A stretch of 64,000 bases of DNA from positions 78,467-142,466 of the forward strand of contig JAHDBN010000005.1 in assembly GCA_020630335.1 (NCBI GenBank). The letters are read 5' to 3'. Below the pieces are notes generated by a model. That model had not been told where the DNA came from. It saw nothing but the letters and a program-made list of their open reading frames with translations, and did no database searches. The DNA is from Bacteriovoracaceae bacterium. Lineage in GTDB: Bacteria > Bdellovibrionota > Bacteriovoracia > Bacteriovoracales > Bacteriovoracaceae. Made by a program: the position numbers and the translations under genes. Below are positions 35,245 to 44,496 of this stretch, one piece after another. How positions within the stretch are numbered: position 1 is the first letter of the stretch; the number at the start of each line of letters is the position of its first letter.

Positions 35245-36039
35245 GTGCTTAAGTTTCTTTTTTTATTATTTATTACTTTTAGTGCTTGGCCCTTAGAAGT
35301 CCCTGCACTCACCTCTCCAGTCATCGATCAGGCAAATTTTCTTGACACTTGTGAAGAAGAACATCTTTCAAATTTATTAGTTTCATTAAATAAGAAAACA
35401 GAGATTCAACTTCAATTACTTACAATCTCAAGTCTAGAAGGTGAAGTAATAGAAAACTATTCAATTAAAGTTACTGATGCATGGAAACTTGGAGATGAAA
35501 AAGAAGATAAAGGTTTATTATTTTTAATTTCAAAAAATGATAAAAAAATGCGTATTGAAGTTGGGCAAGGCCTAGAGGGTGATATCCCTGATATGAGGGC
35601 AAAGCGAATATTAGATGAGGTAGGAGTCTATTTTAGATCATCTAATTTTTATGGTGGTATTCATCATGCTTTCTCTCGAATTATTAAGCTGTCTGCCCCC
35701 GATTTTCAAACAACTGGGAGTTATAATTCTAGCGAGCATTGTGCAGGTTTCTCCCCTACTGGTATCGCCTACTCAGACAATCAGATGAGATTAGATGACT
35801 GGATTCCATTTATTATCTTTTTATTAATTTTTCTTCATATACTTTTTTCAATATTTAGATCCAGAAATAAAAATACTAGAAGCTTAAGAGGAAGACGACG
35901 AAATCCTTTTGATAATGATCATTGGGGCAGTGGCGGAGGATTTGGCGGCTTCGGAGGCGGAAGCAGCGGTGGTTTTGGAGGCGGTTGGTCTGGTGGAGGC
36001 GGAGGCTTCTCTGGAGGTGGAGCAAGTGGAGGTTGGTGA
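35245..36039 (+). CDS. TPM-domain membrane protein (YgcG-like)
   Basis: A 264-residue protein starting at GTG. Signal peptide (about 1-17), then a TPM domain (about 22-150; PALTSPVIDQANFLD start, KLGDEKEDKGLLFLISKNDKKMRIEVGQGLEG-type core), a membrane segment (about 190-207), a basic stretch, and a C-terminal tail of almost pure Gly, Ser, Phe and Trp. It follows lemA by six bases, with no good ribosome site of its own, so coupling to lemA is likely. TPM proteins have been linked to photosystem repair or phosphatase activity; in this setting the function is unknown. Confidence 0.88.
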   Translation: MLKFLFLLFITFSAWPLEVPALTSPVIDQANFLDTCEEEHLSNLLVSLNKKTEIQLQLLTISSLEGEVIENYSIKVTDAWKLGDEKEDKGLLFLISKNDKKMRIEVGQGLEGDIPDMRAKRILDEVGVYFRSSNFYGGIHHAFSRIIKLSAPDFQTTGSYNSSEHCAGFSPTGIAYSDNQMRLDDWIPFIIFLLIFLHILFSIFRSRNKNTRSLRGRRRNPFDNDHWGSGGGFGGFGGGSSGGFGGGWSGGGGGFSGGGASGGW

Positions 36040-36629
36040 TGATAAATAAAGACAAAGTTAAAAATTGTATAGAAAAAATTGAAAATAAAACTAGAGCGGA
36101 AATAGTACCAGCAATACTCAAGTCATCAGATAAATATCCTGCTACCTATTATAGATCAGGCTTATTTTTTTCTTCTTTTTTCTTTATTACTAGCTTTTTG
36201 ATTTTTCATGAATGGAGGCTGAAAGCACTTATAGTCGGATATATTCTAGGGTTATTGTTGTGCTTTATTCCTTTTGTAAAAAGATTATTTATCTTTAGAC
36301 CAGAATTAGAAGAAGAAACCTTACAAAAAGCTTATGAAGTATTTCTTGAGCACAAAATACATCAGACTAAAAATAGATCTGGGGTTCTTGTTTTTTTAAG
36401 TGTTTTTGAAAAAAGAGCGATTATTTTAGCTGATAAAAATATTAATGAAGTGGTTGCTGAAAATACTTGGATCAAAAAGATAGATCTATTAATTGAAGAA
36501 ATTCATGAGAAAAGCTTAGAAGAAGGGTTCTTGAATTGCTTGAATGATGTAGGAGCTATTTTAATTCAAAATTTTCCTGGAAATAATAAGAATGAGAATG
36601 AACTTAGAGATGATTTAGTCTCTGAATAA
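36039..36629 (+). CDS. second TPM-type membrane protein
   Basis: A 196-residue protein. A longer frame begins at 35922 inside the previous gene but encodes an Arg/Trp-rich shadow of its Gly-rich tail. The ATG at 36039 overlaps the previous TGA stop by one base and is the natural start. There are two membrane segments (about 40-85). The cytoplasmic part (TRAEIVPAILKSSDKYP; later KRAIILADKNINEVV) matches the small TPM-like partner found beside YgcG-type proteins. Its stop codon directly abuts that of the convergent phosphotransferase gene. Confidence 0.8.
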   Translation: MINKDKVKNCIEKIENKTRAEIVPAILKSSDKYPATYYRSGLFFSSFFFITSFLIFHEWRLKALIVGYILGLLLCFIPFVKRLFIFRPELEEETLQKAYEVFLEHKIHQTKNRSGVLVFLSVFEKRAIILADKNINEVVAENTWIKKIDLLIEEIHEKSLEEGFLNCLNDVGAILIQNFPGNNKNENELRDDLVSE

Positions 36630-38564
36630 TTATAGACCTGTCGCTTTAAATAGCGAGTATTGATAAATCGATTTAGCTAAATTATTCATATATTTTGTTT
36701 TTAAAGGAATATTTTCAGAATGATCCAGAAATGGTTTATCAGACTTATAATCAAAAACCTGTGCCTTGTTATTAAGAATTTCTAAGTAATATTCCTTGTT
36801 GATGACACCTACTAATGAAGGCCTATAGTCCCAGGAAAAGATAAAAGCATAATTCTGATTCTCCCCTCTTGGTTCAAATAAGTTTCTTCCCAAAGCGCTT
36901 GTTTTTACAGAAACACCAGCAAGAGAAGCAGCAGTTGGAAAAATATCAATTTGACTGGCCAACACCTCACTATTAATACCAGTCATTCCTAACTTAGGAA
37001 CATGAATAAGTAATGGAGAGTGATGCATGGAAAGTCTATGGTAGGTATAACCTTTTGCTAGATTATCACTTTGATGAGTATTCAGCCCATGATCTCCAAC
37101 AACAATTAAAACAGTGTTTTTATAATGTTTTGATTGTTTGAATTTTTTCATAAAATGACCGAAAGAAAAGTCTTGAAGTTTTAATGAGTTGTATTCAGCT
37201 AGAGAATGAAACCCATATTTTTTGAGTTGATCACTAGGAATATTTTCTTCAGCTTTAAAGCCTACATGATCAGGAATAGTATAAGGTCTGTGAAAACCAG
37301 AGCTTTGAAGTATAGAAACAAATGGTTTATCTAGTGAGTTTAGTTTTTCCAGCGCAAACTCAAAAAATTCTTTATCACTTATCCCCCAAGCATCAACAGG
37401 TTTTTTGCCAGTATGTTCTTGCTGGAAAAGTTTTAGATCAGGAATACTGGTCTCATAAAACTTATCAAGATTACCCCAGTTGGCATGGCCTCCAATAAAG
37501 TAAAGTTTTTCATAGTCAGTAAAATTCTGAAAATATGTATTTTGCTTTAGATTCTTAACATCTCTAGATCTAGGGACAGTTGATCTAACATCAGGCAGGC
37601 CCGTAAGCATTGTCCAGATTCCCCTATTGGTTTTATAACCAGGAGTAAAAAAGTTAGTAAAAAGAAGAGATTCTTCAGCTAGCTTATCTAGTTCTGGAGT
37701 TGCGTTCAATGGATTATTGAAAACTCCGCTTTGATGAGCAGTCAGAGATTCTAATAAAACAATAAGTACATTTTGTTTTTCTTTTTGCTCGGTTTTAATC
37801 GTTCTATTCTCTGGCGCTTCCTGGAAAAATGAATTCAAGGTTGATTCTAAGTCTTTTCTTTTAAAGTCTGGGAAAATATTTTTTTCTTCATCCCAAGTTC
37901 CAAATACACTAAATACAGGATTTCTACTGGTTTGAGCTAGGTATCTATTATGTGAGAAATAAGCATCTGTAGAGCGTAATGGCTTTAAACCAATATTTCC
38001 AAAAAGAAATAAAAAGAAAAGAAAATAACAAAGTATTTGCTCATTTTTTTTAGGTTTTATTTTTTCCAATGAGCACATGCTCTTAGTAAGGTATTTATAA
38101 TACAAGAAAATAAGTAAAGCGATTCCTAGAAGTGCCAAAGGGATAGGATATGTATCTTTGGCCATGGTTAGCGCTGTTTCTGTTTCAACCATATCATCAA
38201 GAAAAATTCCTGAACTTACTCTATGAGTAAGATAGGAAAAGTGACCAAAGTCCATAATATAAATAATAACGATAAAGATCTGAGCTAGAGCTGCTATTAG
38301 AGCGAAGATAAAGTTTAGTATTTTATTTTTAAATCTTGTTAAGGAATAAAGAATTAAAAAAGGTAAAAATTGAATAGCAATTAGTCTAAGATCAAACTTT
38401 ATACCTAGGTATAAAGAGTAAAAAACTTCGGAAAAACTTGCCGCTTTATAGAAGAATATTTGAGTAGATAACCTACAAAGAAGATAAAAAATAAATGAAA
38501 AAGAACAAGCTTTAATCATGTTTTTTAAAAAACTATCATGAATTTTATGTCTAGCAATTGGCAT
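36630..38564 (-). CDS. LTA-synthase-like phosphoglycerol transferase/sulfatase-family membrane protein
   Basis: A 644-residue alkaline-phosphatase-superfamily enzyme. Five membrane segments (about 15-190) precede a large extracytoplasmic sulfatase-like domain (about 260-600). The metal and active-site order is visible: VLLESLTAHQSG (Glu272), the threonine nucleophile region TPGYKTNRG (Thr312), and VVGDHGLNT near 490. In Gram-negative bacteria such proteins add phosphoglycerol or phosphoethanolamine to glucans, lipids or lipopolysaccharide; the target here is unknown. There is no terminator between it and the convergent TPM gene. Confidence 0.88.
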   Translation of the reverse strand: MPIARHKIHDSFLKNMIKACSFSFIFYLLCRLSTQIFFYKAASFSEVFYSLYLGIKFDLRLIAIQFLPFLILYSLTRFKNKILNFIFALIAALAQIFIVIIYIMDFGHFSYLTHRVSSGIFLDDMVETETALTMAKDTYPIPLALLGIALLIFLYYKYLTKSMCSLEKIKPKKNEQILCYFLFFLFLFGNIGLKPLRSTDAYFSHNRYLAQTSRNPVFSVFGTWDEEKNIFPDFKRKDLESTLNSFFQEAPENRTIKTEQKEKQNVLIVLLESLTAHQSGVFNNPLNATPELDKLAEESLLFTNFFTPGYKTNRGIWTMLTGLPDVRSTVPRSRDVKNLKQNTYFQNFTDYEKLYFIGGHANWGNLDKFYETSIPDLKLFQQEHTGKKPVDAWGISDKEFFEFALEKLNSLDKPFVSILQSSGFHRPYTIPDHVGFKAEENIPSDQLKKYGFHSLAEYNSLKLQDFSFGHFMKKFKQSKHYKNTVLIVVGDHGLNTHQSDNLAKGYTYHRLSMHHSPLLIHVPKLGMTGINSEVLASQIDIFPTAASLAGVSVKTSALGRNLFEPRGENQNYAFIFSWDYRPSLVGVINKEYYLEILNNKAQVFDYKSDKPFLDHSENIPLKTKYMNNLAKSIYQYSLFKATGL

Positions 38565-38579
38565 TATTTTCCCTCAGTG

Positions 38580-38605
38580 TTGTCAATAATAACACAGGGT
38601 ATAAT
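38580..38605 (+). promoter_or_regulatory. promoter of the Xer recombinase gene, possibly leaderless
   Basis: A perfect -10 hexamer TATAAT (38600-38605) lies seven bases before the ATG at 38612. The expected start of transcription would fall on or next to that A. TTGTCA at 38580-38585 is a possible -35 box but its spacing of 14 bases is short. No ribosome site lies between promoter and start codon. Confidence 0.55.
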
Positions 38606-38611
38606 AGTCTC

Positions 38612-39595
38612 ATGAATACAGCATTAAAAAAACACAATTCGTATGAGCTTGATACTTCGCTCAATTATGACAATCCTTTCTTTTTTGAATTCTTTGAAAA
38701 CTTTGAATCAGAAAATACAAAAAAATCGTATAGAAATGATATTAATCAATTTTTTACATTTCTTAAGGATAGTGTCTTTCAAATTCAAGGGCTTCCTGAT
38801 GTAAAAAGACTACATGCTGTTACTTATAAAAAATGGCTAACAGATACTGGTTATGCTCCTAAAACAATTAATCGTAAGATGTCTTCAGTTTCAAGTTTTT
38901 GGGATTATTTAGTTGAAAAGTCTATGGTTGATTTTAACATCTTCGATTCAATTAAAAGACCAAAGCAAGTAGTTGCAAAGCCAACAAATGATTTATCTGA
39001 TGAACAAATTGGAAAAATCTTTGATGAGGCAAATAAGTTAAAATCTAAATCTAAATATTTGCATAGAGCAGTTATTTATCTACTCTTTACTACTGGAATT
39101 AGAAAGTCAGAGCTAATTAATCTGAAAAAAGAAGATATCTTCAATGAAAAAGGTAATTGGTTTATTAAAATTAAAGGTAAAGGTGGAAAAATATTAATTA
39201 AGTTATTACCTGTTCAGACTTACAATGTTATTCAAGAATATCTTCAGTGGATGACTAGAATTAATAGAGACGTTCATGATAAAGATTGGGTATTTCAGCC
39301 TACTAGAAACCCATCTGATGCTACTTTGCTTACAAAACCACTAAATCCTAAAACAATTGATTATATTCTTAAAAATTGCTGTAAAAAAGCAGGTGTTACT
39401 CAAAGAGTTTCTCCTCATTCTGCTCGAGCTTCTTATATTGGCTCAGCTCTTGATAATGGAGCAGATCTTTATAAGGTATCTATGGATGTAGGCCATTCAT
39501 CAGTAAAAACAACTGAAGAGTACAATAAAAGAAGAAGTAAGGTTGCAGACAGCCCTACTCACCATTTAGGGTTTCTAAAAGACAGTCTAGATTAA
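38612..39595 (+). CDS. Xer-type tyrosine recombinase
   Basis: A 327-residue site-specific recombinase. The N-terminal SAM-like DNA-binding domain is at about 30-115, the catalytic domain at about 130-310. Catalytic residues: Arg164 in TTGIRKSEL, His269 and Arg272 in HSAR, His295 in VGHSS and Tyr304 in EEYNKR. The size is that of XerC/XerD, which resolve chromosome dimers at dif. The frame is open 18 codons upstream, into the divergent gene, but the ATG at 38612 is the better start by length, by comparison with Xer proteins and by promoter position. Chromosomal context (housekeeping genes) argues against a phage or element integrase. XerC or XerD cannot be told apart here. Confidence 0.87.
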   Translation: MNTALKKHNSYELDTSLNYDNPFFFEFFENFESENTKKSYRNDINQFFTFLKDSVFQIQGLPDVKRLHAVTYKKWLTDTGYAPKTINRKMSSVSSFWDYLVEKSMVDFNIFDSIKRPKQVVAKPTNDLSDEQIGKIFDEANKLKSKSKYLHRAVIYLLFTTGIRKSELINLKKEDIFNEKGNWFIKIKGKGGKILIKLLPVQTYNVIQEYLQWMTRINRDVHDKDWVFQPTRNPSDATLLTKPLNPKTIDYILKNCCKKAGVTQRVSPHSARASYIGSALDNGADLYKVSMDVGHSSVKTTEEYNKRRSKVADSPTHHLGFLKDSLD

Positions 39596-39598
39596 ATT

Positions 39599-39757
39599 CT
39601 ATTCGATTTTATCATCATCTTTTTTAGTGACTTCATCTTTGAAGTTTTTAAGTGCTTTTCCAACAGATTGGCCCATCATTGGAAGCCTTTTCGCTCCAAA
39701 AAAGAACATTACTATTGCCCCAACAATTAAGATTTCAGTAATCCCTAATCCAAACAT
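39599..39757 (-). CDS. tatA: twin-arginine translocase subunit TatA
   Basis: A 52-residue protein: a short N-terminal membrane helix (GITEILIVGAIVMFFF), the FFGAKRLP hinge, an amphipathic helix (MGQSVGKALKNFKDEV) and an acidic tail (KKDDDKIE). This is the full TatA/TatE plan at the short end of its size range. AGGGG precedes the ATG. It converges with the Xer gene, three bases apart, and diverges from ileS. TatA forms the pore of the Sec-independent pathway for folded proteins; tatB and tatC are not near. Confidence 0.9.
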   Translation of the reverse strand: MFGLGITEILIVGAIVMFFFGAKRLPMMGQSVGKALKNFKDEVTKKDDDKIE

Positions 39758-39844
39758 CACTACCCCTTTATTTTACGTTGCGTTACCGTTTTATTATGCT
39801 TATAAAACACTATATTGAGAAGACATTTTAAATAAGATTTATTT

Positions 39845-42800
39845 ATGAGCGAAAAAGAAGCAAGTTTTTCATTTGTTAAAACTGAACACAAAATTTTAAA
39901 TTTTTGGGATCAAGAAAAGATCTTTCAAAAAAGCTTAGATAAAAACCCTAAGCAAAACCCTTATATTTTCTACGATGGGCCACCATTTGCAACAGGCTTA
40001 CCTCATCATGGTCATCTGGTTGGAAGTACCTTAAAAGATATTATCCCACGTTATTTTACGATGAAAGGTTTTCATGTAGATAGACGCTTTGGCTGGGATT
40101 GCCATGGCCTTCCTATCGAGCATGAGATTGATAAATCATTAGGTATGTCAGCTCATGAAGCTGTTGAGAAATTAGGAATCAAAAAATATAACGATGAATG
40201 TAGAGGAATTGTTCAAAAGTTCACTGGCGAATGGAAAAAAACTATTAGAAGAATTGGTCGTTGGGTAAGTTTTGATCGTCAATACAAAACCATGGATTTA
40301 AATTTCATGGAATCAGTTTGGTGGGTTTTTAAAGAACTTTGGGATAAACAACTCGTTTATCAAAGTACTAAAGTTATGCCTTTCTCTACCGCCCTAGGAA
40401 CAGTGCTTTCAAACTTTGAAGCGGGCTCTGATTATAGAAACGTACAAGACCCTGCTATTACTATTCTTTTCAAGATTAAAGATAGTGAGCATTACCTTGC
40501 AGCTTGGACTACAACTCCTTGGACACTACCTTCAAACTTAGGCCTTTGTGTAAATAAAGATTTAGATTACTGCTTAGTGAAAGATGAAGAAACATCTAAG
40601 AGTTTTTATATCGCCAAAGAACGAATTGAGTCATACAAGAAAAGAAACTTTGAAGTTTTAGAAGAATTAAAGGGTGAAAAATTACAAGGTTTAGAATATG
40701 TTCCTTTGTTCAATTTCTTTGAAGATCAAAAAGAGTTAGGCGCTTTTAAGGTTCATGCTGATGATTATGTTAGTACTGATAGCGGTACAGGAATCGTTCA
40801 CCTTGCTCCAGCTTTTGGTGAAGATGATGAAAGAGTTATGAAGCTTCATGGGGTAAGTGCGAATGTGTGCCCTATTAAAAATGATGGAACGTTTTCTTCT
40901 GAAGTGAAAACTTATGAAGGCCAGTTTATTAAAGATGCTGATAAACAAATCATTAAAGATTTAAAAACATCTGGGAATTTATTAGAAGCATCTCAAATTA
41001 CTCACTCTTATCCTTTTTGTCCTCGATCAAAAACCCCTCTTATATACAAAGCAATTCCTTCTTGGTTTATAAATGTGACTAAGGTTAAAGACGATATGAT
41101 CGCTGCGAATCAAGAGATTAATTGGGTGCCAGGTCATTTAAAGAATGGACGTTTTGGTAAGTGGCTAGAAAATGCTAAAGATTGGGCAGTATCTAGAAAC
41201 AGAGTGTGGGGTACACCTATTCCTATTTGGTATAATGAAGAAACGAATAAACATATTTGTATTGGTTCTATTGAAGAGTTAGAAAAGTTTTCAGGGGTTC
41301 GGGTTGAAGATCTTCATAGAGAAAATGTAGACACTATTGAGATTAAGATTGATGGTGAAGAAGGTGTCTATAAAAGAATTAGTGAGGTTTTAGATTGTTG
41401 GTTTGAATCGGGTTCTATGCCTTATGCTCAACAACATTTCCCTTTTGAGAATAAAGAAGTTTTCCAAAAAGGTTTTCCCGCAGAATTTATAGCAGAAGGG
41501 CTAGATCAGACAAGAGGATGGTTTTACACTCTAACTGTTTTATCGGCAGCTCTTTATAAAAAACCTGCCTTTAAAAATGTCATTGTTAATGGATTAGTTC
41601 TTGCCAAAGACGGTAAGAAAATGAGTAAAAGTTTAAGAAATTACACCGCTCCAGATGCTTTAATGGAAGAATATGGAGCAGATGCTTTAAGATTATTTTT
41701 AATCAATTCTGCTTTAGTCAAAGCAGAAGATTTAAAATTCACTGATGATGGTGTGAAGGAAATGGTCAGAAAAGCATTGCTTCCTTGGTATAATGCTTTT
41801 AAGTTCTTTAAAACTTATTCCACTGTTGATAATTGGAAGCCTAAATGTGAGTTCTCTGAGTTTAAGCCTGAACATATTTTAGATAAATGGTTGATTTCTA
41901 AGCTTCAAACATTAATTGAAAATACAAACCAAGAAATGGATCAGTATAAACTTTATAACGTGATCCCTCACCTTTTTAGCTTTATCGATGACTTAACAAA
42001 TTGGTATATTCGCTTAAATAGAAAAAGATTTTGGGCCGATGATTCTGCTGAGTTTGCTAAAGACAAAGATAGTGCTTATCACGCATTGTACTTTACGCTT
42101 TTAGAGCTCTCAAAATTAATGGCACCTTTTGCACCCTTTCTTTCTGAGCACCTTTATCTTGAACTAAATAATATTCAAAAGCTAGACGTTGAATCTGTTC
42201 ATCTTTGCGACTACCCTACTCACCATGAGCATTTAAGATCTTCTGTTTTAGAAGAAGCTGTAAAGAAAATGCAAGAAGTGATCTTGCTTGGTAGGCAAAA
42301 AAGAATTCAAGAAAAAGTTAAAGTGAAAATACCTCTTAGAGATTTAACTATTATTCATCAAAATAAGGCCATCCTCGATGAGATCGCTAAGTTAGAAGCA
42401 CCAATTAAAACAGAGCTTAATGTTAAAGAATTAAGCTATGCTACAAATGAGTTGGACTATATTCGTTTTTTCGCTCTTCCCAATGCTCCTGTTCTAGGAA
42501 GAAAACTTGGTAAAGATTTTAAGAAATATAAAGAAGCAATTGGAGCTTTAAGTTCAGAAGAAATTCAAAAAATTGAGAGTGGAAATAAGATTACTATTCT
42601 TGAAATAGAATTTGAACCTTCTGAGATTTTGGTATTTAGAGAAGCAAAAGAAGACTCTGATGCTCTTTCGAATAGACATATTTCTATTAATTTAAGTTGT
42701 GAGTTAGATGATGAATTAATAGAAGAAGGTGTTTCAAGAGAAGTTGTAAATAGAATTCAAAAAACTAGAAAAGAGCTCAATTTTAATGTTGATCAAAGAA

Positions 42801-42973
42801 TTAATATTACAATCTGTGGGGATGAGAAATTAGTAGGAGTTGTTAAAAAGTTTGAAACATATATCGCAAAAGAATCATTGATTAATTCTTATAATTATTC
42901 TAATGATAAAAAATTAGAATTTATGTTTGATATTAACTCTCAGAATATAGGATTTAGTATTGAGAAAGCTTAA
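39845..42973 (+). CDS. ileS: isoleucyl-tRNA synthetase, type II-like
   Basis: A class I synthetase of 1042 residues that charges tRNA-Ile. The HIGH-type motif is HHGH (54-57) in GLPHHGHLVG. KMSKS is at 592-596, and the editing domain lies between them (about 200-400, TTPWTLPSN and STDSGTGIVHLAPAFG). The sequence RRFGWDCHGLPIEHEID is characteristic of the eukaryote/archaea-like clade (type II, as in mupirocin-resistant enzymes), and the C-terminal Cys-rich zinc site of type I enzymes is not seen. The first bases of the next gene overlap its end by 14 bases. Confidence 0.95.
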   Translation: MSEKEASFSFVKTEHKILNFWDQEKIFQKSLDKNPKQNPYIFYDGPPFATGLPHHGHLVGSTLKDIIPRYFTMKGFHVDRRFGWDCHGLPIEHEIDKSLGMSAHEAVEKLGIKKYNDECRGIVQKFTGEWKKTIRRIGRWVSFDRQYKTMDLNFMESVWWVFKELWDKQLVYQSTKVMPFSTALGTVLSNFEAGSDYRNVQDPAITILFKIKDSEHYLAAWTTTPWTLPSNLGLCVNKDLDYCLVKDEETSKSFYIAKERIESYKKRNFEVLEELKGEKLQGLEYVPLFNFFEDQKELGAFKVHADDYVSTDSGTGIVHLAPAFGEDDERVMKLHGVSANVCPIKNDGTFSSEVKTYEGQFIKDADKQIIKDLKTSGNLLEASQITHSYPFCPRSKTPLIYKAIPSWFINVTKVKDDMIAANQEINWVPGHLKNGRFGKWLENAKDWAVSRNRVWGTPIPIWYNEETNKHICIGSIEELEKFSGVRVEDLHRENVDTIEIKIDGEEGVYKRISEVLDCWFESGSMPYAQQHFPFENKEVFQKGFPAEFIAEGLDQTRGWFYTLTVLSAALYKKPAFKNVIVNGLVLAKDGKKMSKSLRNYTAPDALMEEYGADALRLFLINSALVKAEDLKFTDDGVKEMVRKALLPWYNAFKFFKTYSTVDNWKPKCEFSEFKPEHILDKWLISKLQTLIENTNQEMDQYKLYNVIPHLFSFIDDLTNWYIRLNRKRFWADDSAEFAKDKDSAYHALYFTLLELSKLMAPFAPFLSEHLYLELNNIQKLDVESVHLCDYPTHHEHLRSSVLEEAVKKMQEVILLGRQKRIQEKVKVKIPLRDLTIIHQNKAILDEIAKLEAPIKTELNVKELSYATNELDYIRFFALPNAPVLGRKLGKDFKKYKEAIGALSSEEIQKIESGNKITILEIEFEPSEILVFREAKEDSDALSNRHISINLSCELDDELIEEGVSREVVNRIQKTRKELNFNVDQRINITICGDEKLVGVVKKFETYIAKESLINSYNYSNDKKLEFMFDINSQNIGFSIEKA

Positions 42974-43760
42974 AATATTTTTATTATTATTACCTTTTTT
43001 AGGGCTATCCAATATACATACCATTGATAGTAGTCACTTATATAATAACAATATTTATAATTATGTTTCTAACCAAGTAGATAATATAGAGCTTGGGTTT
43101 TATAAAATTTTATCAAGAAATATTTTACCTAGGAGTACTGGTTCATTAAAAAAGCATTTAGACATTCATCTGAAACTCTTAAGCAAGAAAGTTAATAGTG
43201 GAAATAAATTTAATGCCGAATGCGCATTAAAATTTTCAGAAATGTGTAAATACCATATTAAAAACTTAATTAGCGCGCTAGATGAATCAAGTCAAAATGC
43301 TAAAATTATAGTTCGCCTAGCTTCAAATAAACTTCTCATTAATACATTTCAAAAAATTGTTAAAGAAGATTATAAACAATCACTTTTCTTTGCATCTAAC
43401 TATTTTAATATGATGAAAAACAAAAACAATTTAACTCCAGATTTTCTTTACTCTTCTCAGGGACATATTAGAAATACGATACAAAGCTCTATTGATAGAG
43501 TTTTAAGGCTTGCAAATACGCATTCTAGGCCTCAATTTAGAAATTTTATTAATAACTTTATTCTTCCTGTAAAACATATACTCGATAAACCTGATCATTA
43601 TACTTTCCTGGAAAGCTCAATCAATAATCTCAATAGAACTCTCTATGATTTTTCTTTTTATATGGATAAACTAGAAAAAGTATCTAAAGAAACAAAAAGA
43701 AGATCAAATGTGATGAGAAATCAATGGAATTTGATCCATAAGCACTTAGTGAGTAAATAG
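42960..43760 (+). CDS. exported helical protein of unknown function
   Basis: A 266-residue protein starting at TTG within the ileS end, with an AGGA seven bases before. Signal peptide MRKLKIFLLLLPFLGLS. The mature part is Asn-, Lys-, Ser- and His-rich and helical, with one pair of cysteines near residues 83 and 92. It is translationally coupled to ileS and followed after two bases by another unknown gene. No family recognised. Confidence 0.6.
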   Translation: MRKLKIFLLLLPFLGLSNIHTIDSSHLYNNNIYNYVSNQVDNIELGFYKILSRNILPRSTGSLKKHLDIHLKLLSKKVNSGNKFNAECALKFSEMCKYHIKNLISALDESSQNAKIIVRLASNKLLINTFQKIVKEDYKQSLFFASNYFNMMKNKNNLTPDFLYSSQGHIRNTIQSSIDRVLRLANTHSRPQFRNFINNFILPVKHILDKPDHYTFLESSINNLNRTLYDFSFYMDKLEKVSKETKRRSNVMRNQWNLIHKHLVSK

Positions 43761-43762
43761 TT

Positions 43763-44467
43763 ATGAAAAAAAATTCTCTTATGTTTATTTTAACATTTTT
43801 GTTAGGAGCGGCTGTTTTATTATTTCTTTTGGGGTTAAAAAGCCGCACGAGTGGAGTTAAAGTTTTGCCAAATGATAACAGCACAACCCCTCTCACAACT
43901 GTTAAAAACATTAATCAGAATGAAGAGAAAATAGCCAATAGAGTGCAAACTTCTTCATCTTCAACAACAACCACGGTAAAAGAAGAGAAAACTCAAATTA
44001 CTTCTGAAAAATTTAATAAGGAAAATGTCTGCCCACTTATTGAAAGTAATATTGGAAAAAATGACCTTATTCAAAAATTAGAAAATATGGGAATCTTGAC
44101 TAGTAAGATGAAAACAATGAGAAAAAATATTCATATCCTTACAAAAGAGGATAAAAAATTGCGCTTATCTTTTAGTAGAAAAGAGCAAGACAATTTAAGT
44201 ACCAAGTTAACTTTAAAGGTATTAGAAGAAAAACAGGACGGAAGTTTTTCAAAAGTAAAGGTGCCTGAAAACTATAAAACGAATACAGACGTTGCTAGTA
44301 TTTTAAAGCACTATAATTCAAAAGAAATTGTCTATAAAGAAGAAGTTAATATCTTCGATTCTGATGATCTTGAAATACTGTTTGAATCACTTGATGATAA
44401 GGTGGTGAGTTTTAACGCCCTGACAAGAGACTTTTCAAATACGTTTTCTTGTAGATTTAAAAAGTAA
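43763..44467 (+). CDS. single-pass membrane protein of unknown function
   Basis: A 234-residue protein with one N-terminal membrane helix (about 6-26, MFILTFLLGAAVLLFLLGL), a Ser/Thr-rich spacer (about 30-75) and a charged periplasmic C-terminal region of about 150 residues with two cysteines (CPLI near 93 and CRFKK at the end). It lies 29 bases before the HerA-like ATPase gene and two bases after the previous unknown gene. Function unknown. Confidence 0.6.
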   Translation: MKKNSLMFILTFLLGAAVLLFLLGLKSRTSGVKVLPNDNSTTPLTTVKNINQNEEKIANRVQTSSSSTTTTVKEEKTQITSEKFNKENVCPLIESNIGKNDLIQKLENMGILTSKMKTMRKNIHILTKEDKKLRLSFSRKEQDNLSTKLTLKVLEEKQDGSFSKVKVPENYKTNTDVASILKHYNSKEIVYKEEVNIFDSDDLEILFESLDDKVVSFNALTRDFSNTFSCRFKK

Positions 44468-44496
44468 TTTATTATTGAATTTTTCATGGAGAAAAG

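Noticed and set aside
35922-36038. N-terminal Arg/Trp-rich extension of the second TPM-type gene
   Set aside because: It is an out-of-frame reading of the Gly-rich tail of the first TPM gene; the natural start is the ATG at 36039 overlapping the previous stop.
39627-39818. 63-codon plus-strand frame upstream of ileS
   Set aside because: It is antisense to tatA, whose TatA sequence is unmistakable on the minus strand.
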